DNA of 64,000 nucleotides from Hymenobacter sp. PAMC 26628. GTDB taxonomy: Bacteria > Bacteroidota > Bacteroidia > Cytophagales > Hymenobacteraceae. This document shows positions 27,936-35,308 of the stretch, one piece after another. Position 1 is the first letter of the stretch, and every line of letters starts with the position of its first letter. The stretch lies in contig NZ_CP014304.1 in assembly GCF_001562275.1 (NCBI RefSeq), positions 3,038,001 through 3,102,000 of the forward strand. The letters run 5' to 3'. Under the pieces are notes generated by a model. It was not told where the DNA came from and did not search any database. It saw only the letters and a list, made by a program, of their open reading frames with translations. A program made the translations under genes and the position numbers.

Positions 27936-29012
27936 ATGCCGTTGCTTCCCAATTTTTTAATCCGCGCCGCGCTGCTGGGGGCCCTCGTGGCCTGCCAGGG
28001 CACCACCGCCACGGTGGCCCCCAGCACCCCGCCCGTCACCCCGCCCCCGGCCGGGCCGGCGGCCACCACGTTTACCAACCCGCTGCTGGCCTCGGGGCCC
28101 GACCCGTGGGTGTACCAAAAGGACGGGTTCTATTACTTCCTGAACACGAGCGGCGGCGACGTGCGCATCCGCAAAACGGCCAAGATGTCGGAGTTGGCGA
28201 CGGGGTCCATTCAGATTGTGTGGCGGCCCACCAACGTCGCCAACTCGCGCGACGTGTGGGCCCCGGAGCTGCACTTCCTCGACGGCAAGTGGTACATCTA
28301 CTTCACGGCGGGGCCCGGCAACTGCTGCGGCGGCCAGCGCCTGTGGGTGCTCGAAAACGCCAGCGCTGACCCCACCCAGGGCACCTGGACGGAGAAGGGC
28401 CGCCTCTTCAACCCCAACGACGACCAGTGGGCCATCGACGGCACGGTGTTCGAGCAGGGCGGCAAGCGCTACTTGCTGTGGTCGGGCCACCGCACCGACG
28501 GCGACGACACGCAGCGCATTTACATTTCCGAAATGAGCAACCCCTGGACGCTGACCGGCCCGCGCGTGGAGCTGAGCAGCCCGCAGTACGACTGGGAAAA
28601 GTATGGCCCCATACCGGTGAACGAGGGCCCCGAAATTATAAAGCACGGCAGCAGCACGTTCCTAATCTACTCGGCCAGCCACTGCAACACCGACGACTAC
28701 GCCCTGGGCGAGCTGCGCATGAGCAGCACCGCCGACCCGCTGGTGGCCGCCAATTGGAGCAAGTCGGCCACGCCGGTACTCGTCAAAAACCCCGCCGGCG
28801 GGGCCTATGGGCCGGGCCACAACGGCTTCTTTAAGTCGAAGGACGGCACCGAGGATTGGATTGTGTACCACGCCAACAACGCCGCCAACCAGGGCTGCGG
28901 CGACGCCCGCAACCCCCGCATGCAGAAGTTTACCTGGAACGCCGACGACTCGCCCAACTTTGGCGCACCCGTGGCCATTAACACTGCTCTGGCCCGGCCT
29001 GCGGGCGAATAG
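27936..29012 (+). CDS. GH43-family arabinofuranosidase lipoprotein (paralogue C)
   Basis: A 358-residue GH43 lipoprotein; the lipobox LVAC gives Cys20, followed by a Pro/Thr-rich linker (residues 22-42). The base is Asp56 in SGPDPWVY, the second Asp in WAIDGTVF and the acid Glu in NEGPEIIKHG. Close paralogue of the genes at 14.9 and 17.2 kb, with the same VWAPELHFLDGKWYIYF core and a final PAGE. Its start overlaps the decayed tail of the beta-helix remnant, so it may now use that gene's promoter. Likely a surface or periplasmic alpha-L-arabinofuranosidase. Confidence 0.9.
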   Translation: MPLLPNFLIRAALLGALVACQGTTATVAPSTPPVTPPPAGPAATTFTNPLLASGPDPWVYQKDGFYYFLNTSGGDVRIRKTAKMSELATGSIQIVWRPTNVANSRDVWAPELHFLDGKWYIYFTAGPGNCCGGQRLWVLENASADPTQGTWTEKGRLFNPNDDQWAIDGTVFEQGGKRYLLWSGHRTDGDDTQRIYISEMSNPWTLTGPRVELSSPQYDWEKYGPIPVNEGPEIIKHGSSTFLIYSASHCNTDDYALGELRMSSTADPLVAANWSKSATPVLVKNPAGGAYGPGHNGFFKSKDGTEDWIVYHANNAANQGCGDARNPRMQKFTWNADDSPNFGAPVAINTALARPAGE

Positions 29013-29042
29013 CGAGGGCCCTCACTTTCCCCCATTTGCGCC

Positions 29043-30200
29043 ATGAACAAGCTTTTTCGCTGCCTGGGGGCCCTGGCCGGCTTGCTGGCCCTAGCCGCCC
29101 CCGCCGCCGCCCAAACCCGGCTCGACATCAGCCGGCCCACCTACTACCCGCGCGTCATCCGGCTGGCCCAGGGCCCCGGGGCGGGCCGCCTGCTGGCCAG
29201 CTTCGATGTGGGCAAGGCTGGTACCATTTACGAAAGCCCCGACAACGGCCGCACCTGGCAGCACCTGGCCGACGTGGCCGACGCCACGCCGCCGGGCATG
29301 TGCTGCTCGGGCCTGTACGAAGTGCCGCAGGCCCTGGGGGATACCCCGGCCGGCGCGCTGCTGTGGGCCACTTCGGTGGGCACCGACCGCGGCGGGCGCG
29401 GGCCGTGCAGCATCCGCGCGTACCGCAGCCTGGACGGCGGGCGCACCTGGGCCTTCTTTTCCGAGCCCGTGAGGGGCTTCATCGGGCTGTGGGAAGCCGA
29501 GTTTGCGGTGGACGCGGCGGGCCAGCTGGTGGTGTATTATTCCACCGAAGAGCACAAAGCCGACGGCTACAACCAGGCCCTGGCCCACAAAACCTCGGCC
29601 GACGGCGGCCGCACTTGGGGCCCCGAAACCCTCGACGTGGGCCGCCCCGACGGGGCCCTGCGCCCGGGCATGGCCGTGGTGCGCCGCCTGCCCGACGGCA
29701 CCTACGCCATGAGCTACGAGCTGTGCGGCCAGGGCTGCGACGCCTACTTGCGCCGCTCGCCCGACGGCACGCACTGGGGCAACCCAGCTGACCTGGGCAC
29801 CCGCATTGAGTCGGCCGAAGGCCACCACTTTGCCCACGCCCCCACCCTGGCCTGGGCCCCGCTGCCCGGCCAGCCCCAGGGCCGCCTACTGGCCGTGGGC
29901 CAGCTGCTGCTCAGCAACGCCGACAACGCCGTGGCCCCTGCCAGCGGCCGGGTGTACATGCTAAACGACCACAACGGCCAGGGCCCCTGGACGGAGGTGC
30001 CCGCCCCCGTGCCCGTGCCCGAGGCCAAGGACAACCCCTGCCCCAACTACAGCTCGCAGCTGGTGCCCGGCGCCGACGGCCTGACCGTACTGGAGGTAGC
30101 CCTAAACTTCGTGGACGGCACCTGCCAAGCCTTTTACCAAACGGCCCCGCTGCCCACGCCGCCCGCCCGGGCAAAAGCGAGCCGCAAAAAACGGCCGTAG
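29043..30200 (+). CDS. GH93-like exo-arabinanase (BNR/sialidase fold)
   Basis: A 385-residue secreted six-bladed propeller protein with signal peptide at residues 1-23. Asp-box-like repeats are visible (ESPDNGRTW, RSLDGGRTW, TSADGGRTW, RSPDGTHW). The combination YYPRVIRLAQG, GLWEAEFAVDAAGQLVVYYS and ALRPGMAVVRRLPDGTY follows the layout of GH93 exo-alpha-1,5-L-arabinanases, which release arabinobiose, better than true sialidases, which need an arginine triad. A sialidase-superfamily label is safe; GH93 is an inference supported by the arabinan context. Its MNKLFRC N terminus is shared with the GH5 mannanase at 38.8 kb. It lies 30 bp after a GH43 gene. Confidence 0.75.
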   Translation: MNKLFRCLGALAGLLALAAPAAAQTRLDISRPTYYPRVIRLAQGPGAGRLLASFDVGKAGTIYESPDNGRTWQHLADVADATPPGMCCSGLYEVPQALGDTPAGALLWATSVGTDRGGRGPCSIRAYRSLDGGRTWAFFSEPVRGFIGLWEAEFAVDAAGQLVVYYSTEEHKADGYNQALAHKTSADGGRTWGPETLDVGRPDGALRPGMAVVRRLPDGTYAMSYELCGQGCDAYLRRSPDGTHWGNPADLGTRIESAEGHHFAHAPTLAWAPLPGQPQGRLLAVGQLLLSNADNAVAPASGRVYMLNDHNGQGPWTEVPAPVPVPEAKDNPCPNYSSQLVPGADGLTVLEVALNFVDGTCQAFYQTAPLPTPPARAKASRKKRP

Positions 30201-30244
30201 GTTTGGGCCGCTTTCCGCATTTCACTTTTTAGCTTTTCCTCGCT

Positions 30245-31858
30245 TTGCGCTTTCAACATTCGTTCCTCGCGTTTTTGCCGCCGGCCACCGCCCTGGTGGG
30301 CAGTCTGCTGCTGGGTGCTACTCCGCTGGGGGCCCTGGGCCAAACCAGCGCCCACCCGGGCACCACCGCCACGCCACCCGCCCCGGCCAACCCCGTGCTG
30401 CCGGGCGATTTTCCCGACCCGTCGGTGGTGAAAATTGGGAACACCTACTGGGCCACGGCCACGTCGTCGAATTGGGGCCCCGTGTTTCCGCTGCTGAAAT
30501 CGACCAACCTGACCGACTGGACGCCGGTGGGCAGCGTGTTTGGGGGCGAGCGGCCGGCCTGGGCCGACTACTACTTTTGGGCCCCGGAAATCAGCCAGGA
30601 CGGCGGCAAGACCTATATTTTCTACACAGCGCACAAGCGCGGCGGCAACCTGGCCGTGGGCGTGGCCAGCGCCGACCGCCCCGAGGGCCCCTACCGCGAC
30701 CACGGCCCGCTGGTGGGCCAGCCCGACGGCTCGATTGACGCCTTCCCGGTGCGCGACGAAAAGGGCCAGCCCTACCTGGTGTGGAAGGAGGACGGCAACA
30801 GCATCGGCCAGCCCACGCCCATCTGGGCGCAGCCGCTGAACGCGGCCCGCACCGCCCTCACGGGTACCAAAACCGAGCTATTCCGCAACACCGCCCCCTG
30901 GGAGGGCAACCTCGTGGAAGGCGTGAGCATGGTACGCCACGGCGGCTATTTCTACGCTTTCTACGCGGCCAATGGCTGCTGCGGGGGCGGCTGCACCTAC
31001 GCCACCGGCGTGGCCCGCGCCCGCACCCTGCTGGGGCCCTGGGAGAAGTACGCCCGCAACCCCGTCCTCACCCAAAACGCGGCCTGGAAGTGCCCCGGCC
31101 ACGGCACCGCCGTGGAGCGTAACGGCCGCTGGTACCTGCTGCACCACGCCTATGCCGCCGCGCCCGGCAGCCAGCTGGTGGGCCGCCAGGGCGTGCTCAG
31201 CGAATTCACCTGGAACGCAGCCGGCTGGCCGGTATTCGCCGGCGGCGGGGTGCCGGTGGCGGCCCCGGCCCAGCCCGCGCCGGCCGTGCACGACGGCTTC
31301 GACGGCGCCGCGCTGGGCCTGGCCTGGCAGTGGCCGGTGGAATACCAACCCACGGCGGCCGTAAGCAGCGGCCAATTGCACCTCACGGCCCGGCCCGACC
31401 ACGGCGGCGCGGCCCTGGGCCACACCATTTACGCGGCGGATTACGAGGCCACGGCCACGCTGCTACGCCCGGGGGCCCTGCCCGCTGGCACCGCCGCCGG
31501 CCTGGCCGCCCTCGGCGACCCCGACAACGCCCTGGCCCTGCTGGCCGGCAACGGCCGCCTGCGCCTCGTGCGCCGCGCCAAAGGGCAGGAAGAAGTGCTG
31601 GTGGAAACGGCCTTGCCCGCCGGCGCGGGGCCCCTGCGCCTGCGCCTGCAAGCCCGCCGCAATACCCAGTTCACCTTTGCCTACAGCACCGACAGCGGCC
31701 GCACCTGGGCCCCCATGGCCGGGGCCGACAGCCCAAGCGCCGACGGCGCCTACCTCCCGCCCTGGGACCGCGGCATTCGGGTAGGCGTGTTGGCCCAGGG
31801 ACCCACCGCCGCCGTGGCTGATTTTGACGAGTTTACACTAACCAGCCTGGGGCTATAG
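30245..31858 (+). CDS. GH43-family enzyme with C-terminal concanavalin-like domain
   Basis: A 537-residue secreted protein: signal peptide, GH43 propeller (about residues 48-335) and a C-terminal beta-sandwich (about 350-535) that begins at HDGFDGAALGLAWQW, as in GH43 proteins with an accessory DUF1349-like domain. The base is Asp58 in GDFPDPSVV, the second Asp in GSIDAFPV and the acid Glu in NLVEGVSMVRHG. This two-domain layout is common in beta-xylosidase/arabinofuranosidase types. No ATG is near; TTG at 30245 gives a full signal peptide, so the start is either TTG or damaged. A terminator follows. Confidence 0.85.
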   Translation: MRFQHSFLAFLPPATALVGSLLLGATPLGALGQTSAHPGTTATPPAPANPVLPGDFPDPSVVKIGNTYWATATSSNWGPVFPLLKSTNLTDWTPVGSVFGGERPAWADYYFWAPEISQDGGKTYIFYTAHKRGGNLAVGVASADRPEGPYRDHGPLVGQPDGSIDAFPVRDEKGQPYLVWKEDGNSIGQPTPIWAQPLNAARTALTGTKTELFRNTAPWEGNLVEGVSMVRHGGYFYAFYAANGCCGGGCTYATGVARARTLLGPWEKYARNPVLTQNAAWKCPGHGTAVERNGRWYLLHHAYAAAPGSQLVGRQGVLSEFTWNAAGWPVFAGGGVPVAAPAQPAPAVHDGFDGAALGLAWQWPVEYQPTAAVSSGQLHLTARPDHGGAALGHTIYAADYEATATLLRPGALPAGTAAGLAALGDPDNALALLAGNGRLRLVRRAKGQEEVLVETALPAGAGPLRLRLQARRNTQFTFAYSTDSGRTWAPMAGADSPSADGAYLPPWDRGIRVGVLAQGPTAAVADFDEFTLTSLGL

Positions 31859-31897
31859 CACGAATTTACGCACCACCGGGCCGGGATTGACGACGTC

Positions 31898-31936
31898 GAA
31901 CGGGCGGCTGGCTTACTGCCGGCCGCCCGTTCTTTT
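31898..31936 (+). terminator. terminator after the GH43 gene
   Basis: GAACGGGCGGC (31898-31908) and GCCGCCCGTTC (31922-31932) are perfect arms, followed by TTTTT. It overlaps the 3' end of the convergent hypothetical gene. Confidence 0.85.
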
Positions 31937-32368
31937 TGGGGCGGCCGGAGCCTGGCGCGGGGGCCTGGCGGGGCGGCGGCGAGCTTCTTCGGCGGCGTAG
32001 AAAGCGGCCTCGTGGCGGTAGGCGTCCTGGTCCCAGGTGGGCTCCACGGCGGCAGCTTGCTCGGCGGCTTGGGCCACGGCTTCGGCCAGGATGGGCGGGA
32101 ACACGGCGGCCGTGGGGCTGGCCGTCAAGGCTGTGTAGGCCTGGCCAAGGAGCGTTTCCAGGCGTAGGATTTCGGCCTGGCCACCTAATGGCAGCGCCTC
32201 AATTGGCGTGCGCTGCTGGGGAAACGACTGGCCGCGGTAGCTGGCGGCGGGCGTTTCGGGCGGGGCCCCGCCGCGGGCCTGGGCGTGCCCCGGCGCTACG
32301 GGCACAACCACAGCCAATGCGCCCAGCAGCAATAGTTTATGGGTTAAAAATCGAGAGAATGCGGACAT
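31913..32368 (-). CDS. hypothetical secreted protein
   Basis: A 151-residue protein with a signal peptide (about 1-30, ending near PGHAQA). The mature part is rich in Ala, Arg, Pro and Gln, has a predicted helical region (AEILRLETLLGQAYTAL, LAEAVAQAAEQAAAVEP) and a basic Pro/Arg tail. No domain recognised. ATG 32368 (MSAFSRF) is chosen because the longer upstream frame has no protein-like features. It is the only gene inside the arabinan block without an obvious carbohydrate role. Its 3' end overlaps the terminator of the convergent GH43 gene. Confidence 0.6.
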   Translation of the reverse strand: MSAFSRFLTHKLLLLGALAVVVPVAPGHAQARGGAPPETPAASYRGQSFPQQRTPIEALPLGGQAEILRLETLLGQAYTALTASPTAAVFPPILAEAVAQAAEQAAAVEPTWDQDAYRHEAAFYAAEEARRRPARPPRQAPAAPKRTGGRQ

Positions 32369-32675
32369 AAGCGAGGCGTCCGGCGCAGCTAGCGCCTCGG
32401 ACGCCCCGAAGGTAGGGCCCCGGGCAGCAAGGCCATGGGCGGCCCACCACTGCCCGGGGTGTCCTCCGTTGTTGGGGTGGCCGGCCACTGCGCCGATGAT
32501 GGTTTCCGGCTTGCTTCTGCACGGGGCGGGCCCTCGGGCCCCCACCAAACGCCGCCGGTAGCCGCGGATTGCGGGCAAGTAATTGCCGGATTAGTATTAA
32601 CGCCCAATTGACGCAGATACTTTCATGAAAAAAGCAAACGGTTTCCAAAATCTCTACCCGTGACAAACGAAACCC
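32369..32675. other. intergenic region with a LacI-like site
   Basis: About 307 bp without a convincing gene. A hairpin GGCGTCCG...CGGACGCC lies near 32377-32405. GCAAACGGTTTCC (32634-32646) resembles the CAAACGTTTG operator with one inserted base and lies in front of the truncated GH26 gene. Confidence 0.5.
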
Positions 32676-34073
32676 TTGCTTTTTAGCGCTTTACCTCTCC
32701 TGTCCCCTCCACTTTCTTGCCGTTTTTATAGACTCTTCTACTTTACTAGACTCGCTGGGCCGCTGGGGGCGTGGCCAGCCAAAGGGGCCGCGCTGGCCCC
32801 TTTGGCTGGCCACGCCCAAACCACGGTGGCACCCCTCACCAACGGCCGCGCCGAGGCCGAAGCCGGCGTACTGCGGCGCGTGACCGTGGCGACGACGCCC
32901 ACCGGGTTTTCCGGCACGGGCTACGTTACGGGTTTCACCAACAGCGATACGCTGAACGTTGCCATCACCTTCAACAACCCCACGGCCGGCCTCTACAAGC
33001 TATCGGTGGGCTACACGTCGCCCTACGGCCCGAAGGTGGCCAACCTGGACGTGAACGGGTCCAAGTCAACCGTTGCATTTGCCGGCACTGCCACCGGGCC
33101 GGCTTTTGCCGTCAGCGATGCCGGCACTGTGCTGCTACCGCAGGGGCTGAACACCGTCACCATCGGCGGCAACTACGGCTATTACGGCGTCGACTACATG
33201 CAGCTGACGGCTGCCTCGGTGGCCCCGCCGCCCAAGCAGCTGTCCGACCCGCTGGCCACGGCCGGTGCCAAGGCGCTGCACAGCTACCTGGCCGACTTGT
33301 ACGGCACCAAAATCCTGTCGGGCCAGCAAGACGACCAGTACGGCAATGCGAACTCCGAAGTCAAATACGTGCTGGCCACCACTGGCAAGGAGCCCGCCAT
33401 CGTGAGCATGGACCTGCTGAACTACGCTTCGGCGGCGGTGACGCGGTACGGGGCCTCGACTGACGCCGAGCGCTACCTCACCTGGAGCCGCAGCGGCAAC
33501 GGCCGCGGCATCACCGCCCTGATCTGGCACTGGCGGGCCCCCGCCGACAATGTAACGACCGCCAACCCGAGTGGCAGCCCCGACGGTGCTTTTTACACCG
33601 CCAACACAGCCTTCAACTTCGCGGCCGCGCTGGCCGACACTTCCGGCACCAGGTACCACCTGCTGCTCAACGACATCGACCTGATTGCCGCACAGCTCAA
33701 GAAGTTCCAGGCGGCGGGCGTACCCGTGCTGTGGCGGCCCCTGCACGAAACCCCGGGCACGTTTTTCTGGTGGGGTAACCAGGGCGCCGACAATTTTAAG
33801 AAGCTCTGGCAGCTGCTTTACACCCGCCTGACGGTGCGCCACCAGCTGCACAACCTGATTTGGGTGTACTCGACCGACGCCACGCCCGACGCGGCCTGGT
33901 ATCCGGGCGATGCGTACGTGGACGTGGCCGGCGACGACATCTACCAATCTTCCGCGACGCTCGACCCCAACGTGAACATCTCGGGCAACTGGACCGCCAG
34001 GCGCTGGCGCTTCGTGGCGCTGTTGCTCATCGTTTCAGCGGCTGTGCAGCCACGCCCTGGTTCGTCATTTTGA
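32676..34073 (+). pseudogene. truncated GH26 beta-mannanase with N-terminal carbohydrate-binding module
   Basis: The 465-codon frame encodes a CBM6/35-like beta-sandwich (about residues 58-178, ending YYGVDYMQLTA) and most of a GH26 barrel. The acid/base Glu358 is present in LWRPLHETPGTFFWWG and IWVYSTDATPDAAWYPGD follows, but after SGNWTA (near nt 33990) the sequence changes to an unrelated tail. The strand-7 nucleophile Glu, present as LTEVG in the intact GH26 gene at 40.2 kb, is missing. The last 47 bp overlap the 3' end of the opposite GH43 gene. The start is TTG with no ATG near, and the signal peptide region contains a long hairpin. It is most likely an inactive gene or one that encodes only a binding protein. 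Confidence 0.75.
32767..32817. repeat. 23-bp perfect hairpin inside the GH26 leader
   Basis: Arms 32767-32789 and 32795-32817 are exact complements (GGGCGTGGCCAGCCAAAGGG at the outer side) with a 5-nt loop. It lies where the signal peptide should be and gives the odd AWPAKGAALAPLAGHA. Confidence 0.9.
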
Positions 34074-35067
34074 TGGGCAGGATGCGGCCATTTTTATCAA
34101 AATGCATTTCGTCGAGGCACACCTCGCGGTGGTTGCCTTCGGCATCGCCGAGCGGATGGCGGTGGTAGGCAATGTACCAGCGCTCGGTGCCCGGCACCTG
34201 GATGACCGAGTGGTGCCCGGCACCAGTGCCCACTTTCAGGTCTTGCTGCAACACTTTGCCCGCCCGCTGGAACGGCCCGAACGGCGAGTCGCCCACGGCG
34301 TAGGCCACCGAGTAGTCGGGGCCCGTCCAGTCGCCCTCGCTCCACATGAAGTAGTACTTGCCCTGGCGGCGGAACAGCACGGGGCCCTCCACGTAGCCCG
34401 GGGGCGTAATAGACTTGAACGTGGTGCCGTCGGCGAAGGGCACGAAGCCGGTAAAGTCCTCTTTCAGCTGCGCGATGTTGCAGTGCGCCCAGCCGCCGTA
34501 CACGAGGTAGTGCTTGCCGTCTGCGTCCTTGAACACGAATTGGTCGATGGGCTGGGCCCCGTTGTAAAATTTGTCCACCAGCGGGTGGCCGAGGTAATCC
34601 TTGAACGGGCCGGCCGGGTTATCGGCCACGGCCACCCCAATGCCGCCGCGCTGCTGGTTGTTCTGGATGTCGTTGGCCCCAAAAAACAGGTAGTACTTGC
34701 CGCCCTGCGCCGCGATGGCGGGGGCCCACACGGCCCGGCGGGCCCACTTCACGCTGGCCGTGTCGAGCACGCGCGGGTGCTTGGTCCAGTGCACCAAGTC
34801 AGGCGACGAAAACGCGTCCAGGAACACCTGCTGGGCGTACGAAACGCGGTCGGCCACCGCCTCGGCCGGCTGGTACACAAAGCCCGGCACGGCCGAATAG
34901 GTGGGGTAAATCCAGTACTGGTTTCCAAAAATGGCCGCCTCCGGGTCGGCGTACCAGCCGGGGAAGATGGGGTTGCCGGCCGCTTGGGCAAGTTTGGCGG
35001 GGGCCCGTTGGGCCCAGGTGGGGGCGCTGGCGGCCAGCAGGCCGGCGAGCAAAAGGGTGTGTTTCAT
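34027..35067 (-). CDS. GH43-family glycosidase
   Basis: A 346-residue secreted GH43 enzyme with signal peptide at residues 1-19. The base is Asp41 in WYADPEAAIFG, the second Asp in QPIDQFVFKDADG and the acid Glu in GYVEGPVLFRRQGKYYFMWS. SDPF-like GDSPFGPF and GAGHHSVIQVPG are subgroup marks typical of secreted Bacteroidota GH43 proteins with arabinofuranosidase or galactosidase activity. It converges with the truncated GH26 gene and overlaps it by 47 bp at the 3' ends, which marks the deletion junction. It is divergent from the esterase gene. Confidence 0.88.
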   Translation of the reverse strand: MKHTLLLAGLLAASAPTWAQRAPAKLAQAAGNPIFPGWYADPEAAIFGNQYWIYPTYSAVPGFVYQPAEAVADRVSYAQQVFLDAFSSPDLVHWTKHPRVLDTASVKWARRAVWAPAIAAQGGKYYLFFGANDIQNNQQRGGIGVAVADNPAGPFKDYLGHPLVDKFYNGAQPIDQFVFKDADGKHYLVYGGWAHCNIAQLKEDFTGFVPFADGTTFKSITPPGYVEGPVLFRRQGKYYFMWSEGDWTGPDYSVAYAVGDSPFGPFQRAGKVLQQDLKVGTGAGHHSVIQVPGTERWYIAYHRHPLGDAEGNHREVCLDEMHFDKNGRILPIKMTNQGVAAQPLKR

Positions 35068-35308
35068 GCGGTGGTGCAGGGCACTGGGGAGTTTTGCCCA
35101 ACGGCGGCAAACCCCACCAACACCGGGTGGAAAGGGGAAGGACTTGGGGCCCCAAGGTATTCACCACCGCCCACAAAACTCCGGCTTGGCCCAGCCCGGG
35201 CGCTGGTTGATACGTGTTTTGGTCAAAAAAATACCAGGATTGTTCTGCGCAATTGGCCGACCTTCGCCCAAGCTTTTTGCTCGTTTTTTCACCCTCGTTC
35301 CGCCCGCC

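Noticed and set aside
29043..30200. True sialidase (GH33)
   Set aside because: Asp boxes are present, but the arginine-triad pattern and neighbouring sialic-acid genes are not seen, and the local context is arabinan.
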